Source: Fimenecus sp964457415 (lineage in GTDB: Bacteria; Bacillota; Clostridia; Oscillospirales; Acutalibacteraceae). Taken from it: a stretch of DNA of 27,306 nt. The position numbers and the translations under genes are program-made. A model generated the notes under the pieces. The model saw nothing but the letters and a program-made list of their open reading frames with translations, had not been told where the DNA came from and searched no databases. Of the stretch, positions 8,931 through 16,906 are shown one piece after another (the first letter of the stretch is position 1; every line of letters begins with the position of its first letter). The stretch is taken from positions 1-27,306 of the forward strand of contig CAYWFB010000017.1 in the NCBI GenBank assembly GCA_964457415.1, read 5' to 3'.

Positions 8931-9362
8931 ATGGAAACCTTTAAAATCTGGATAATGTCCCTTTGCGGTGCAACTGCAGTATCAGCAGTATTTAAATTGT
9001 TTTTAGCAGATTCTTCACTAAAAAAAGTAATCAATGTATTCTTCTCAATTTTTATTCTTTTTTATACTGTTATGCCCATTCAAACTTTTTTAAAAGATGG
9101 CATTAGAATTAAAACAGAAAGTAATGATATTTCCTACGAGGAATATTATGAAGAGGGCTATAATGCCATTGTCACAAAATCAGTAACTAATGTGTGCAGT
9201 GAAATGGGAGCTAAAGTTTTAAGCCTTGATATTGATTCATATATTGATGATGAAGGTTATCTCAATATTAACAAAATTGTTCTAAAAACTGATTACTATA
9301 ATTCGCAGGAGGTTAAAAATAAAATCAAAAATGAGCTTGGATTTGAGGTCGAAGTAGAATGA
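8931..9362 (+). CDS. spoIIIAF: Stage III sporulation protein AF
   Basis: SpoIIIAF has two N-terminal membrane helices and a domain in the intermembrane space that is structurally like type III secretion ring-building proteins. Here the 143 residues show two hydrophobic segments (about 5-25 and 34-52) separated by ADSSLKKVI, then a soluble domain with alternating strands and helices (VLSLDIDSYID, INKIVLKTDY, VKNKIKNELGFEVEVE). It is clearly shorter than Bacillus SpoIIIAF (about 206 residues, from memory), the loss lying after the second helix. It starts one base after spoIIIAE and its stop overlaps the spoIIIAG start. Confidence 0.9.
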   Translation: METFKIWIMSLCGATAVSAVFKLFLADSSLKKVINVFFSIFILFYTVMPIQTFLKDGIRIKTESNDISYEEYYEEGYNAIVTKSVTNVCSEMGAKVLSLDIDSYIDDEGYLNINKIVLKTDYYNSQEVKNKIKNELGFEVEVE

Positions 9363-9916
9363 ATTCAAATTTTTCGCTGAAAAATTTTATAAATAAGCTT
9401 AAAATTGATAAGAAAACCGCATTGTTTGTAGTAATCGGCTTTACTGCAATTTTAATAATTTTTCTTTCTGAATTGAGCAGTACGGGCACAGAAGATAAAG
9501 AAAATAACAGAAATACTGATGAAATGTCTTCAGCAACTTATTGCGAATATCTTGAGGAAAAGGTCGAAGAGATTGTTGAAGCAATTGAAGGAGCGGGTGA
9601 AGCAAAGGTAATGATTACACTTTCTGAAACCACAGAATATATTTATGCGACAAATGATAAGGATTCACGAAAGAATTCCGATAATTCAGAAGACTCAACC
9701 TTTGAAAACGATTATGTAATCATCGAAAATAACAGTAACGATACGGGTCTGCTTATTAAAACCATTGAACCAAAAGTCAGGGGAGTGGCGGTTGTATGTG
9801 AAGGGGGTAATGACAGTACGGTGCAAAGGCAGATTTATTCTGCGGTGAGTGCCGTGCTTAATATAAGTACATCAAGAATTTCAATTTCAAAGCTAAATTT
9901 TACGGAGGAAAAATAA
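9359..9916 (+). CDS. spoIIIAG: Stage III sporulation protein AG
   Basis: SpoIIIAG forms a large ring in the intermembrane space between mother cell and forespore. The 185-residue protein has one N-terminal helix (ALFVVIGFTAILIIFLSEL, about 20-38), then a soluble domain. That domain has a strand-helix pattern: YLEEKVEEIVEAIEGAGEAKVMITL, a low-complexity Asn/Asp/Ser loop (about 95-120), then EPKVRGVAVVCEGG and a final helix-strand (VQRQIYSAVSAVLNIS). This matches the SpoIIIAG/YscJ-type ring-building fold. GAGGT at 9345-9349 precedes the ATG, which overlaps the spoIIIAF stop (ATGA). Confidence 0.94.
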   Translation: MNSNFSLKNFINKLKIDKKTALFVVIGFTAILIIFLSELSSTGTEDKENNRNTDEMSSATYCEYLEEKVEEIVEAIEGAGEAKVMITLSETTEYIYATNDKDSRKNSDNSEDSTFENDYVIIENNSNDTGLLIKTIEPKVRGVAVVCEGGNDSTVQRQIYSAVSAVLNISTSRISISKLNFTEEK

Positions 9917-10449
9917 TGAAAAGCAAAATAATATTAAGAAAGCATCTACTGACATTAACTCTTGTTGTGGCATTGGGTCTCGCTGTTTTTGTGAATTGGT
10001 ATTATACAAAGCAGGACACAAACTATACTGAACCTGAGGTAACAGATGAAGTTAATTTAGGTGATGCACAGTATGTAAATTCTGATTCAGTTGAGAGCGA
10101 AGATGATTATTTTACCGACGCAGAAATCAACAGAACAAAGGCACACGACAGTGCATCAGAATATCTTAAGGAAATAATTGATGATACATCGTCAGACGAA
10201 GATACTAAAGCTCTGGCAAGAGAAAGACTTATTAAAATTTCTGAACAAATCAAATTGGAAGCAGATATGGAGACCTTGATTTCTGCTCAGACGAACACAA
10301 CCTGTGTTGTAACCTATGACGGCGAGACTGTTGAGGTAATTTTGCCAAAAGGTACAGTTAAAGATGAGATTCTTATTAAAATAAAGGATATTATAATTTC
10401 AAAAACAAAATTAGGCGCAGAGAATATTACAATTATTGAATTAAAATAG
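9916..10449 (+). CDS. spoIIIAH: Stage III sporulation protein AH
   Basis: SpoIIIAH is the mother-cell protein that binds forespore SpoIIQ across the double membrane and anchors the channel. The 177-residue protein has one N-terminal helix (LLTLTLVVALGLAVFVNW, about 11-28), an acidic linker rich in Asp, Glu and Ser, and a C-terminal EscJ/YscJ-like domain. The domain runs from about residue 75 (SASEYLKEIIDD) through TCVVTYDGETVEVILP to the end ENITIIELK. GGAGG (9904-9908) lies 7 bases upstream of the ATG, which shares one base with the spoIIIAG stop. It is last in the operon; a T-tailed hairpin lies 107 bases downstream. Confidence 0.95.
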   Translation: MKSKIILRKHLLTLTLVVALGLAVFVNWYYTKQDTNYTEPEVTDEVNLGDAQYVNSDSVESEDDYFTDAEINRTKAHDSASEYLKEIIDDTSSDEDTKALARERLIKISEQIKLEADMETLISAQTNTTCVVTYDGETVEVILPKGTVKDEILIKIKDIIISKTKLGAENITIIELK

Positions 10450-10480
10450 TGCATATATTCTGCGTTTATACATTTTTCTA

Positions 10481-10509
10481 TTGAATTTTAGCGGATATAG
10501 TGATACAAT
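10481..10509 (+). promoter_or_regulatory. Sigma-A-type promoter of the nusB operon
   Basis: TTGAAT (10481-10486), a 17-base spacer and TACAAT (10504-10509) match the vegetative consensus closely. Transcription would start near 10516. This separates the housekeeping operon from the sporulation operon upstream and places the T-tailed hairpin at 10557-10594 inside the nusB leader. Confidence 0.75.
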
Positions 10510-10541
10510 ATACATAAATACAATGTATATACATTATCGAA

Positions 10542-10594
10542 CCGCAGAAAATTTAGTACACTCCCTGTTTTCTGACGGGGAGTGTAATTTTTTT
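10542..10594 (+). terminator. T-tailed hairpin with competing upstream stem in the nusB leader
   Basis: TACACTCCC (10557-10565) pairs perfectly with GGGAGTGTA (10578-10586) and is followed by seven T (10588-10594), which run directly into GGAGGA of nusB. It can terminate spoIIIA transcription reading in from upstream. It also lies between the nusB promoter and the nusB start. An alternative stem, CCGCAGAAAA (10542-10551) with TTTTCTGACGG (10568-10578), gives ten pairs with one bulged A and cannot form together with the terminator. The terminator call is firm; the attenuator role is inference. Confidence 0.78.
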
Positions 10595-10604
10595 GGAGGA
10601 TATT

Positions 10605-11009
10605 ATGACTCGTAAAGAAGAAAGAGAACTTGCTTTTACTCTGATTTTTGAAAAGGTTTTCAATGATGAATTAACTATTGAAGAAATCGTCAACAATGCA
10701 GTTGAGGCAAGACTTATTGAAGAAAATACCTTTGCATTTTCATTAGCACAGCTCACGTACGAGCATTGCGAAGAAATTGATGTAATTATTAATGAGAATT
10801 CAGTTGGTTGGCGTGTATCACGTCTTCCAAAAGTTAGTCTTGCAATTTTGCGACTTGCTTTGTGTGAAATTCTTTATGTGCCCTCAATTCCAAAGGGCGT
10901 TTCAATTAACGAGGCGGTTGAGCTTGCAAAGAAGTTTGCAACTCAGGAAGACGCAGCTTTCATTAACGGAATTCTTGGTAAATATGTCAGAGAGAATGAT
11001 GCCCAGTGA
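10605..11009 (+). CDS. nusB: Transcription antitermination factor NusB
   Basis: NusB binds boxA RNA together with ribosomal protein S10 (NusE) and supports antitermination, mainly on rRNA operons. The 134-residue all-helical protein has the family pattern: N-terminal TRKEERELAFTLIFEK, a central helix with AFSLAQLTYEHCEEID, then WRVSRLPKVSLAILRLALCEILY, PKGVSINEAVELAKKF and the C-terminal FINGILGKYV. Length is standard. ATG 10605 is chosen over an in-frame TTG at 10593, because GGAGGA lies 4 bases before the ATG and overlaps that TTG. The stop overlaps the next gene's GTG start by four bases. Confidence 0.97.
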   Translation: MTRKEERELAFTLIFEKVFNDELTIEEIVNNAVEARLIEENTFAFSLAQLTYEHCEEIDVIINENSVGWRVSRLPKVSLAILRLALCEILYVPSIPKGVSINEAVELAKKFATQEDAAFINGILGKYVRENDAQ

Positions 11010-11947
11010 GTTATTTTCTTGGAATTGACACAAGTAACTACACAACTTCAGTAGCGTTATATAATTCTGAAACGAATGAAATAGTTAGTAAGAAAAAGCT
11101 TTTGCCCGTAAAACGCGGCGAAAAGGGAATTCGTCAGAGTGATGCAGTTTTTCACCATACGATACAGTTACCTGATTTAATTGATGAATTATTTGAGGAT
11201 TTTCACGGCAATATTAAAGCTATTGGTGTTTCTGTAAAGCCGTGTAATGAAGAGGGCTCTTATATGCCTTGTTTTCTCGTGGGGATTTCCATTGCACGTT
11301 CTTTGTCAAATGCGATGAATATTCCGCTATATAAGTTTTCACATCAGGATGGTCATATTGCCGCCGCTTTGTATTCAGCTGATAAGCTTGATTTTATAAA
11401 TAAAGAGTTTTTAGCATTTCATATTTCTGGCGGTACTTCGCAAGCCTTACTTGTTAAACCCGACGATAAGTATTTTTATACAGATAAGATTTCTGATTCA
11501 CTTGATTTAAAAGCAGGACAAGCCATTGACCGCGTTGGTGTTATGTTAGGACTTGATTTTCCTTGCGGTCCTGCTCTCGAAAAGCTTGCACAGAACAGTA
11601 AAAATCCACTAAAGAAAATTAAAGTTTTCCGCCGTGACGGTCAATTCAGTCTTTCGGGTGTTGAAAATAAGTGCAAGAAAATGTTTGAAGATGGTGAAAA
11701 ACCTGAAGATATTTCTATGTATTGCCTGAGCTTTATTTATTCTGCACTTGATGATACTGTTAGTGAATTACTTTCAAAATATGGCGATTTACCCATTGTA
11801 TTTTCGGGTGGTGTAATGTCGAATAAAATTTTACGTACCGAATTACAAAATAAATATGATTCTTTTTTTGCTGAACCGCAGTTTTCTGCTGATAACGCCT
11901 GTGGTGTGGCAGTTCTTTCTTCAATTTGTGACAAAAGGAAAGTTTAA
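11006..11947 (+). CDS. TsaD/Kae1-like paralog (ASKHA fold, former M22 'glycoprotease' family)
   Basis: This 313-residue protein belongs to the TsaD/Kae1/Qri7 superfamily, whose main member makes the t6A modification of tRNA. It begins GIDTSNYTTSVAL, where genuine TsaD has GIETSCDET. It keeps the metal-binding pair in SHQDGH (H113 and H117), the nucleotide loop HISGGTSQALLV, QAIDRVGVMLGLDFPCGP, FSGGVMSN, and the third metal-ligand Asp in SADN (D296). The divergent N-terminus suggests a paralog rather than the essential TsaD, which should be elsewhere. Its substrate is unknown. It starts at GTG overlapping the nusB stop and has no strong ribosome-binding site, so it is probably coupled. It lies between nusB and xseA in the operon. 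Confidence 0.82.
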   Translation: MSYFLGIDTSNYTTSVALYNSETNEIVSKKKLLPVKRGEKGIRQSDAVFHHTIQLPDLIDELFEDFHGNIKAIGVSVKPCNEEGSYMPCFLVGISIARSLSNAMNIPLYKFSHQDGHIAAALYSADKLDFINKEFLAFHISGGTSQALLVKPDDKYFYTDKISDSLDLKAGQAIDRVGVMLGLDFPCGPALEKLAQNSKNPLKKIKVFRRDGQFSLSGVENKCKKMFEDGEKPEDISMYCLSFIYSALDDTVSELLSKYGDLPIVFSGGVMSNKILRTELQNKYDSFFAEPQFSADNACGVAVLSSICDKRKV

Positions 11948-11948
11948 A

Positions 11949-13148
11949 ATGAATTCTCCGCTTATTTTAACGGTTTCTCAATTGAATTTATATGCGAAAT
12001 CCTTGCTCGAACAAGATATGAACCTGAATAACGTGTTTGTATCAGGTGAGATTTCAAATTTTACCGACCATTATCGTAGCGGTCATTTGTATATGAGCTT
12101 AAAAGATATCAACGCATCTATAAGCGCGGTTATGTTTGCAGGTAATGCTTCAAGGCTTAAATTCAGACCCGAAAACGGAATGTCCGTAATTGTTCGTGGC
12201 AGAGTGTCAATTTATGAGCGTGACGGTCGTTATCAGTTGTATATTGATGATATGCAACCAGACGGAATTGGTGCATTGGCGCTTGCTTTTGAACAGACAA
12301 AGGAAAGACTTGCAAAGGCAGGACTTTTTGATGCAGAACACAAAAAAAGAATACCTGAAATTCCGCAAAAAATCGGTATTATTTCTTCGCCTACAGGTGC
12401 GGCGGTTCAAGATGTATTGAATGTATTGGGCAGACGTTTTCCAATGGCAGAAATTGTTTTTGCAGGTGTTCAGGTTCAGGGTGATAGTGCGGCACCGACG
12501 ATTATTGAAGCAATAAGGGCTATGAATGATTATACGGATGTTGATACAATCATTATTGCCCGTGGCGGTGGTTCGGCAGAAGACTTATGGCCATTTAATG
12601 ACGAAAAACTTGCATACGCAATTTATAATTCTGAAATACCCATAATTTCGGGTGTAGGCCATGAAACCGATTTCACAATATGTGATTTTGTGGCAGATTT
12701 GCGGGCCCCCACACCATCTGTGGCGGCGGAGCTTGCAGTACCTGATGCAAGAAAACAGAAATATTATATTTCATCTTTAAAGGCTTCTCTTGACAATGCG
12801 GTCGAGGTAAATATTCGAGAGCTTGAATATGACCTTGAAAAACTCACAAAATCTCCCTTATTGCAAAATCCAGAAAAGATTATTGAAAACTGCGAACTTT
12901 ATCTTGACACGCTTAATTCAAGAATTAACGAAAGCTTTAAAGATATTGTAACAGATTGTTCATCAAGTTTTGCTATGATGTGCTCAAAGCTTGAATCTTT
13001 AAGTCCCTTAAAGGTTTTGGCACGTGGTTATTCAATTGTAAAAAATAATGATAAAATAATTACTGATAATATTGATTTGTCAGTCGGCGATAAAATTTCT
13101 TTACAGTTTGCAAATGGTGATGCAAAGGCTGAAATTATCGAGGTGTAA
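11949..13148 (+). CDS. xseA: Exodeoxyribonuclease VII large subunit
   Basis: Exonuclease VII degrades single-stranded DNA in both directions and acts in repair. The 399-residue large subunit has an N-terminal OB-fold (about 5-105, with VFVSGEISNF and SGHLYMSLKD) and a central catalytic region with IGIISSPTGAAVQDVLNVL, ARGGGSAEDLWPFND and GVGHETDFTICDFVADLRAPTP. A coiled-coil stretch follows, then a C-terminal segment PLKVLARGYSIV. ATG 11949 is preceded by AAGGAAAG (11935-11942). Reading further upstream in frame gives unrelated sequence overlapping the previous gene, so it is excluded. xseB follows three bases after. Confidence 0.97.
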   Translation: MNSPLILTVSQLNLYAKSLLEQDMNLNNVFVSGEISNFTDHYRSGHLYMSLKDINASISAVMFAGNASRLKFRPENGMSVIVRGRVSIYERDGRYQLYIDDMQPDGIGALALAFEQTKERLAKAGLFDAEHKKRIPEIPQKIGIISSPTGAAVQDVLNVLGRRFPMAEIVFAGVQVQGDSAAPTIIEAIRAMNDYTDVDTIIIARGGGSAEDLWPFNDEKLAYAIYNSEIPIISGVGHETDFTICDFVADLRAPTPSVAAELAVPDARKQKYYISSLKASLDNAVEVNIRELEYDLEKLTKSPLLQNPEKIIENCELYLDTLNSRINESFKDIVTDCSSSFAMMCSKLESLSPLKVLARGYSIVKNNDKIITDNIDLSVGDKISLQFANGDAKAEIIEV

Positions 13149-13151
13149 TTT

Positions 13152-13346
13152 ATGAAAATAACATACGAACAGGCTACTAAAAGGCTTGAAGAAATAGTAA
13201 GTAAGCTTGAAGAGGGCGCAATACCTCTTGAAGAATCAATGAAGCTTTATGAAGAGGGTGTAAAGCTCTCAGAATTCTGTATGAAAAAGCTAAACGATGC
13301 AAAACAAAAAATTATTGATATAAATGAGGTCAAAAAAAATGACTGA
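13152..13346 (+). CDS. xseB: Exodeoxyribonuclease VII small subunit
   Basis: XseB is a short helical protein that binds the coiled coil of XseA; several copies join one large subunit. The 64 residues show the family signature: YEQATKRLEEIVSKLEEG, PLEESMKLYEEGVKLSEFC, then a Lys-rich helix. Length is typical (60-80 residues). GAGGTG at 13140-13145 precedes the ATG. The 3' end overlaps ispA by eight bases. Confidence 0.96.
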   Translation: MKITYEQATKRLEEIVSKLEEGAIPLEESMKLYEEGVKLSEFCMKKLNDAKQKIIDINEVKKND

Positions 13347-14220
13347 TATTAATGCTTATATAAAAGAACAAGCTTCTCAAATATCAAACAGGCTCAATAC
13401 TTTGATGCGCGAAAATATGCCTTGTGTCGTTTCTGACGCAATGAAATACAGTGTTGAAAATGGTGGTAAAAGAATTCGTCCTTTCTTATCACTTGAATTT
13501 GCAAAAGCTTGCGGTGGCAATATTGATACTGCCATTGACTTTGGCTGTGCAGTAGAAATGATTCACACTTATTCGCTTATTCACGATGATTTGCCTTGTA
13601 TGGATAATGACGATATGCGTCGCGGAAAACCATCTTGTCATAAAGCCTTCGGTGAAGACAATGCGCTTTTGGCGGGTGACGCTTTACTTACAGAATCATT
13701 TACTGTTTTGTCATCGGTAAAAAACATTCCTTATAAAAATATTGTAAATGCAGTTTCATGTTTATCAACTCTTGCAGGTATTAACGGTATGGTGGGCGGT
13801 CAGGTTCTTGACTTGCAATTTGAAGAAACTTCACCAAATCCAGAAGATATTCTCGAAATGTACTCATTGAAAACCTGTGCACTTATCAAAGCAGCATGCG
13901 TTTTGGGTTGTATTTCGGCAGTTGATTATAAATCTTCCGACATTGAAAGTGCTTGTATTTATGCTGAAAACCTTGGTCTTGCTTTTCAGATTGTGGATGA
14001 TATTCTTGACATTACAAGTGACGAGGCTACTCTTGGCAAGCCTGTAGGAAGCGATGAAAAGAATGATAAATCAACAATCGTTAAATTCTATGGATTAGAA
14101 AAAGCAAAAGAACTTGTAAATGAATATACTCAAAAAGCAGTTAATGCTTTAGACGCAATCGACGGCGATACAACAATGCTTAAAGAGTTTGCGCTCTATA
14201 TGGCAAGCAGAACATATTGA
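13339..14220 (+). CDS. ispA: Short-chain polyprenyl (farnesyl) diphosphate synthase
   Basis: This enzyme condenses isopentenyl diphosphate with allylic diphosphates to give farnesyl diphosphate, precursor of undecaprenyl phosphate and quinones. The 293-residue protein has the first Asp-rich motif DDLPCMDND (D83, D84, D89), the second DDILD (D220, D221, D224), and the N-terminal GGKRIRPFL substrate-binding stretch. The residues before the first motif (HTYSLIHDD) and the CLD insertion are as in bacterial IspA, so a farnesyl product is likely but geranylgeranyl cannot be excluded. ATG 13339 is preceded by GAGGT (13326-13330) at 8 bases; an ATG at 13324 lacks such a site. It sits next to dxs, the first enzyme of the same pathway. 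Confidence 0.94.
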   Translation: MTDINAYIKEQASQISNRLNTLMRENMPCVVSDAMKYSVENGGKRIRPFLSLEFAKACGGNIDTAIDFGCAVEMIHTYSLIHDDLPCMDNDDMRRGKPSCHKAFGEDNALLAGDALLTESFTVLSSVKNIPYKNIVNAVSCLSTLAGINGMVGGQVLDLQFEETSPNPEDILEMYSLKTCALIKAACVLGCISAVDYKSSDIESACIYAENLGLAFQIVDDILDITSDEATLGKPVGSDEKNDKSTIVKFYGLEKAKELVNEYTQKAVNALDAIDGDTTMLKEFALYMASRTY

Positions 14221-14234
14221 TTGGAGAACATATT

Positions 14235-16097
14235 TTGGAGAATTTTAAATTTTTGGGGAATATCAATTCACCCGCTGATTTAAAAAAACTGAATATAAAC
14301 GAGCTTGAAGTTCTTGCAACTGAAATCAGACAAGTTATGTTGAATACTGTTTCACAAAATGGCGGTCACTTGTCTTCAAATCTCGGCGTGGTTGAGCTTA
14401 CAATTGCTATGCACAAAATATTCAACTCACCAAATGATAAAATTGTTTGGGATGTGGGTCATCAGATTTATGCTCATAAAATCCTTACCGGCAGACTTAA
14501 TGAGTTTAAAACATTGAGAACGGAAAATGGGATTTCAGGCTTCTGTGCACCTAACGAAAGTGAGCACGATGCGTTTTACAGCGGTCATTCAAGCGCTTCT
14601 ATTTCTGCCGCATTAGGCATTGCAGAGGCTAACAAAAAACTTGGTAAAAAGGATTACACTGTTGCGGTAATCGGCGATGGCGCACTTACAGGCGGTATGG
14701 CTTATGAGGCGCTCAATAATGCAGGTCGTTCGGGTACACATCTTATTGTTATCCTCAACGATAACGAGATGTCAATTTCAGAAAATGTTGGCTCAATGGC
14801 TCGTTATCTTGCGGTTATTCGTTCAAAGCCCGAATACTTTAAACTGAAGGTCAAAACCGAAAAAACACTCAATCGTATTCCACTGATTGGTAAACCGATT
14901 TCAACACTTATCTCCAAACTTAAAAGTGATATTAAATCGTCTATGTATGAAAGTACATTCTTTGAGGATTTAGGCTTTAAATATATGGGACCGATTGACG
15001 GTCACAATCTTGGTAATCTTTGCGAAGCTCTTAACAGTGCAAAGCTTGTTAATGCTCCCGTAGTACTTCACATATGCACTACAAAGGGTAAGGACTATGA
15101 ATTTGCAGAGAAAAATCCAAGTGTGTATCATGGTATTTCAAAGTTTGATGTCGAAACCGGTGCTTATGCCGAAGGCTCAACTAATTTCTCTAACGAATTC
15201 GGTAAAAAGCTTTGTGAATTGGCAGAAAACAACGAAAAAATCTGTGCTATTACTGCTGCTATGTCTTTGGGTACCGGCTTAAAGGAATTTTCAGAAAAAT
15301 ATAGTGGCAGATTTTATGATGTTGGCATTGCTGAGCAACACGCGGTAACCTTTGCATCAGGTCTTGCAAAGGGCGGTATGACGCCTGTTTTTGCAGTTTA
15401 TTCTACATTCCTGCAAAGAGCTTATGACCAGCTTGTACACGATGGAACTTTACAAAAGCAAAAGGTGATTATCGGTCTTGACCGTGCCGGCTTCGTAGGG
15501 GAAGACGGCGTAACCCATCAGGGTGTGCTTGATGTTTCATTTCTTAACAGTATTCCTGATATTACAGTTTATTCACCGTTTACTTATAACAGATTGAGAT
15601 TTGATATTGAGAACGCAGCAAATAATGCTGAAAATCTTACTGTAATCCGTTATCCACGGGGTGCAGAACCCAATGTACCTGCGGAATTCACATTTAGTGA
15701 AAATGATTACGACTATTTTGAAAATGGTAAAAAAATTCTTATTGTAACATACGGTCGTATTTCAGCAGAGGTACTCAATGCAATAAAAGAATTGAACGAG
15801 AAAAATACCTCTGTATCAGTTCTCATACTTAATAAAATCAAGCCTATTGAGAACTTTGCAGTTAAATTGGCAAGTGGTTACAAATATGTTTTGTTCTATG
15901 AAGAAGCGGTAAAATCGGCCAGTATAGGGCAAAGCTTTGCCGATATGCTTTTGGAAGTCAATTTCAAGGGTATTTTCAAGCATATTGCAGTAAAGGATGA
16001 ATTTGTACCGCACGCGTCTGTTGCCGCACTTATAAAAAAGTATCATTTAGACGCTGAAAGCATTGTAAATCAGATATTGGAGATAACAAATGGCTGA
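14235..16097 (+). CDS. dxs: 1-deoxy-D-xylulose-5-phosphate synthase
   Basis: Dxs joins pyruvate and glyceraldehyde 3-phosphate with thiamine diphosphate, the first step of the MEP isoprenoid pathway. The 620-residue protein has the N-terminal GGHLSSNLGVVELT, DVGHQIYAHKILTGR, the thiamine diphosphate motif starting GDGALTGG (G147-D148-G149) and ending in LNDN, and the catalytic-Glu segment VGIAEQHAVTFA. A transketolase C-terminal domain completes it. I chose TTG 14235, which has GGAGAA six bases upstream (14223-14228) and gives the usual start ENFKFLGNINSPADLKKL. A TTG at 14217 is in frame but lacks a ribosome-binding site. The 3' end overlaps tlyA by eight bases. Confidence 0.97.
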   Translation: MENFKFLGNINSPADLKKLNINELEVLATEIRQVMLNTVSQNGGHLSSNLGVVELTIAMHKIFNSPNDKIVWDVGHQIYAHKILTGRLNEFKTLRTENGISGFCAPNESEHDAFYSGHSSASISAALGIAEANKKLGKKDYTVAVIGDGALTGGMAYEALNNAGRSGTHLIVILNDNEMSISENVGSMARYLAVIRSKPEYFKLKVKTEKTLNRIPLIGKPISTLISKLKSDIKSSMYESTFFEDLGFKYMGPIDGHNLGNLCEALNSAKLVNAPVVLHICTTKGKDYEFAEKNPSVYHGISKFDVETGAYAEGSTNFSNEFGKKLCELAENNEKICAITAAMSLGTGLKEFSEKYSGRFYDVGIAEQHAVTFASGLAKGGMTPVFAVYSTFLQRAYDQLVHDGTLQKQKVIIGLDRAGFVGEDGVTHQGVLDVSFLNSIPDITVYSPFTYNRLRFDIENAANNAENLTVIRYPRGAEPNVPAEFTFSENDYDYFENGKKILIVTYGRISAEVLNAIKELNEKNTSVSVLILNKIKPIENFAVKLASGYKYVLFYEEAVKSASIGQSFADMLLEVNFKGIFKHIAVKDEFVPHASVAALIKKYHLDAESIVNQILEITNG

Positions 16098-16905
16098 AAA
16101 GAAAAGACTTGATACGGTTGTAGTTGAATTGGGTTTTGCTGAAACCCGTTCAAAAGCTTCGGCAATAATTATGTCGGGCGAAGTTTATGTAAACGGACAA
16201 AAAGAAACCAAAGCAGGCTATGCCGTGAAAGAAACTGATAAAATTGAATTCAAGGGTAAAAAGATGCCTTTTGTTAGCCGTGGCGGATATAAGCTTGAAA
16301 AGGCCATGAAATCTTTTCCAATTACTCTTGATGGTTGCATTTGTATGGACATTGGTGCATCAACTGGTGGTTTTACTGACTGTATGCTTCAATGTGGTGC
16401 TTCAAAAGTATATGCAATCGATGTAGGATACGGTCAGCTTGCGTGGAAATTGCGAACTGATGAACGGGTTATAAACCTTGAACGCACAAATTTCAGATAT
16501 CTAACTAAAGAAACCGTCACAGATGAAATTGACTTTGCAAGTATAGACGTTTCATTTATATCCTTAAAAAAAATATTACCTGTTTTGTTTGATTTTCTTA
16601 AAGCGGGTGGACAAACTGTCGCGCTAATAAAACCACAGTTTGAAGCAGGTAAAGAAAAGGTCGGCAAAAAAGGTGTTGTAAGAGATGTTAACACCCACAA
16701 AGAAGTCATTTCTTCTATTGTTAATTTTGCTTTTGAAAACGGATTTTCTGTTTTGGGGCTTGACTTTTCTCCAATAAGGGGTCCCGAGGGTAATATTGAA
16801 TATTTAATTTATCTTTCAAAAGACGAAGGCAAGATATTGTCAGTAACCGAAACGGATATAAACGATATTGCAGATAAATCACATTTGGATTTGAGTGGTG
16901 AATAA
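16090..16905 (+). CDS. tlyA: TlyA-family rRNA 2'-O-methyltransferase
   Basis: The TlyA family methylates ribose 2'-OH groups of rRNA; some members were named hemolysins. The 271-residue protein has an N-terminal S4 RNA-binding domain (about 5-65, KRLDTVVVELGFAETRSKA, GEVYVNGQ) and an FtsJ/RrmJ-type methyltransferase domain. That domain has SRGGYKLEKA (K68), the SAM loop MDIGASTGGFTDC, FASIDVSFIS and ALIKPQFEAGKE, giving the K-D-K set of catalytic residues. TTGGAGAT before the ATG lies within the dxs end. The tlyA-argR-recN neighbourhood is conserved in Firmicutes. The exact rRNA target is not deducible here. Confidence 0.94.
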   Translation: MAEKKRLDTVVVELGFAETRSKASAIIMSGEVYVNGQKETKAGYAVKETDKIEFKGKKMPFVSRGGYKLEKAMKSFPITLDGCICMDIGASTGGFTDCMLQCGASKVYAIDVGYGQLAWKLRTDERVINLERTNFRYLTKETVTDEIDFASIDVSFISLKKILPVLFDFLKAGGQTVALIKPQFEAGKEKVGKKGVVRDVNTHKEVISSIVNFAFENGFSVLGLDFSPIRGPEGNIEYLIYLSKDEGKILSVTETDINDIADKSHLDLSGE

Positions 16906-16906
16906 T

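Noticed and set aside
11856..11948. N-terminal extension of XseA
   Set aside because: It overlaps the conserved end of the TsaD-like gene in another frame, and its sequence is not OB-fold-like.
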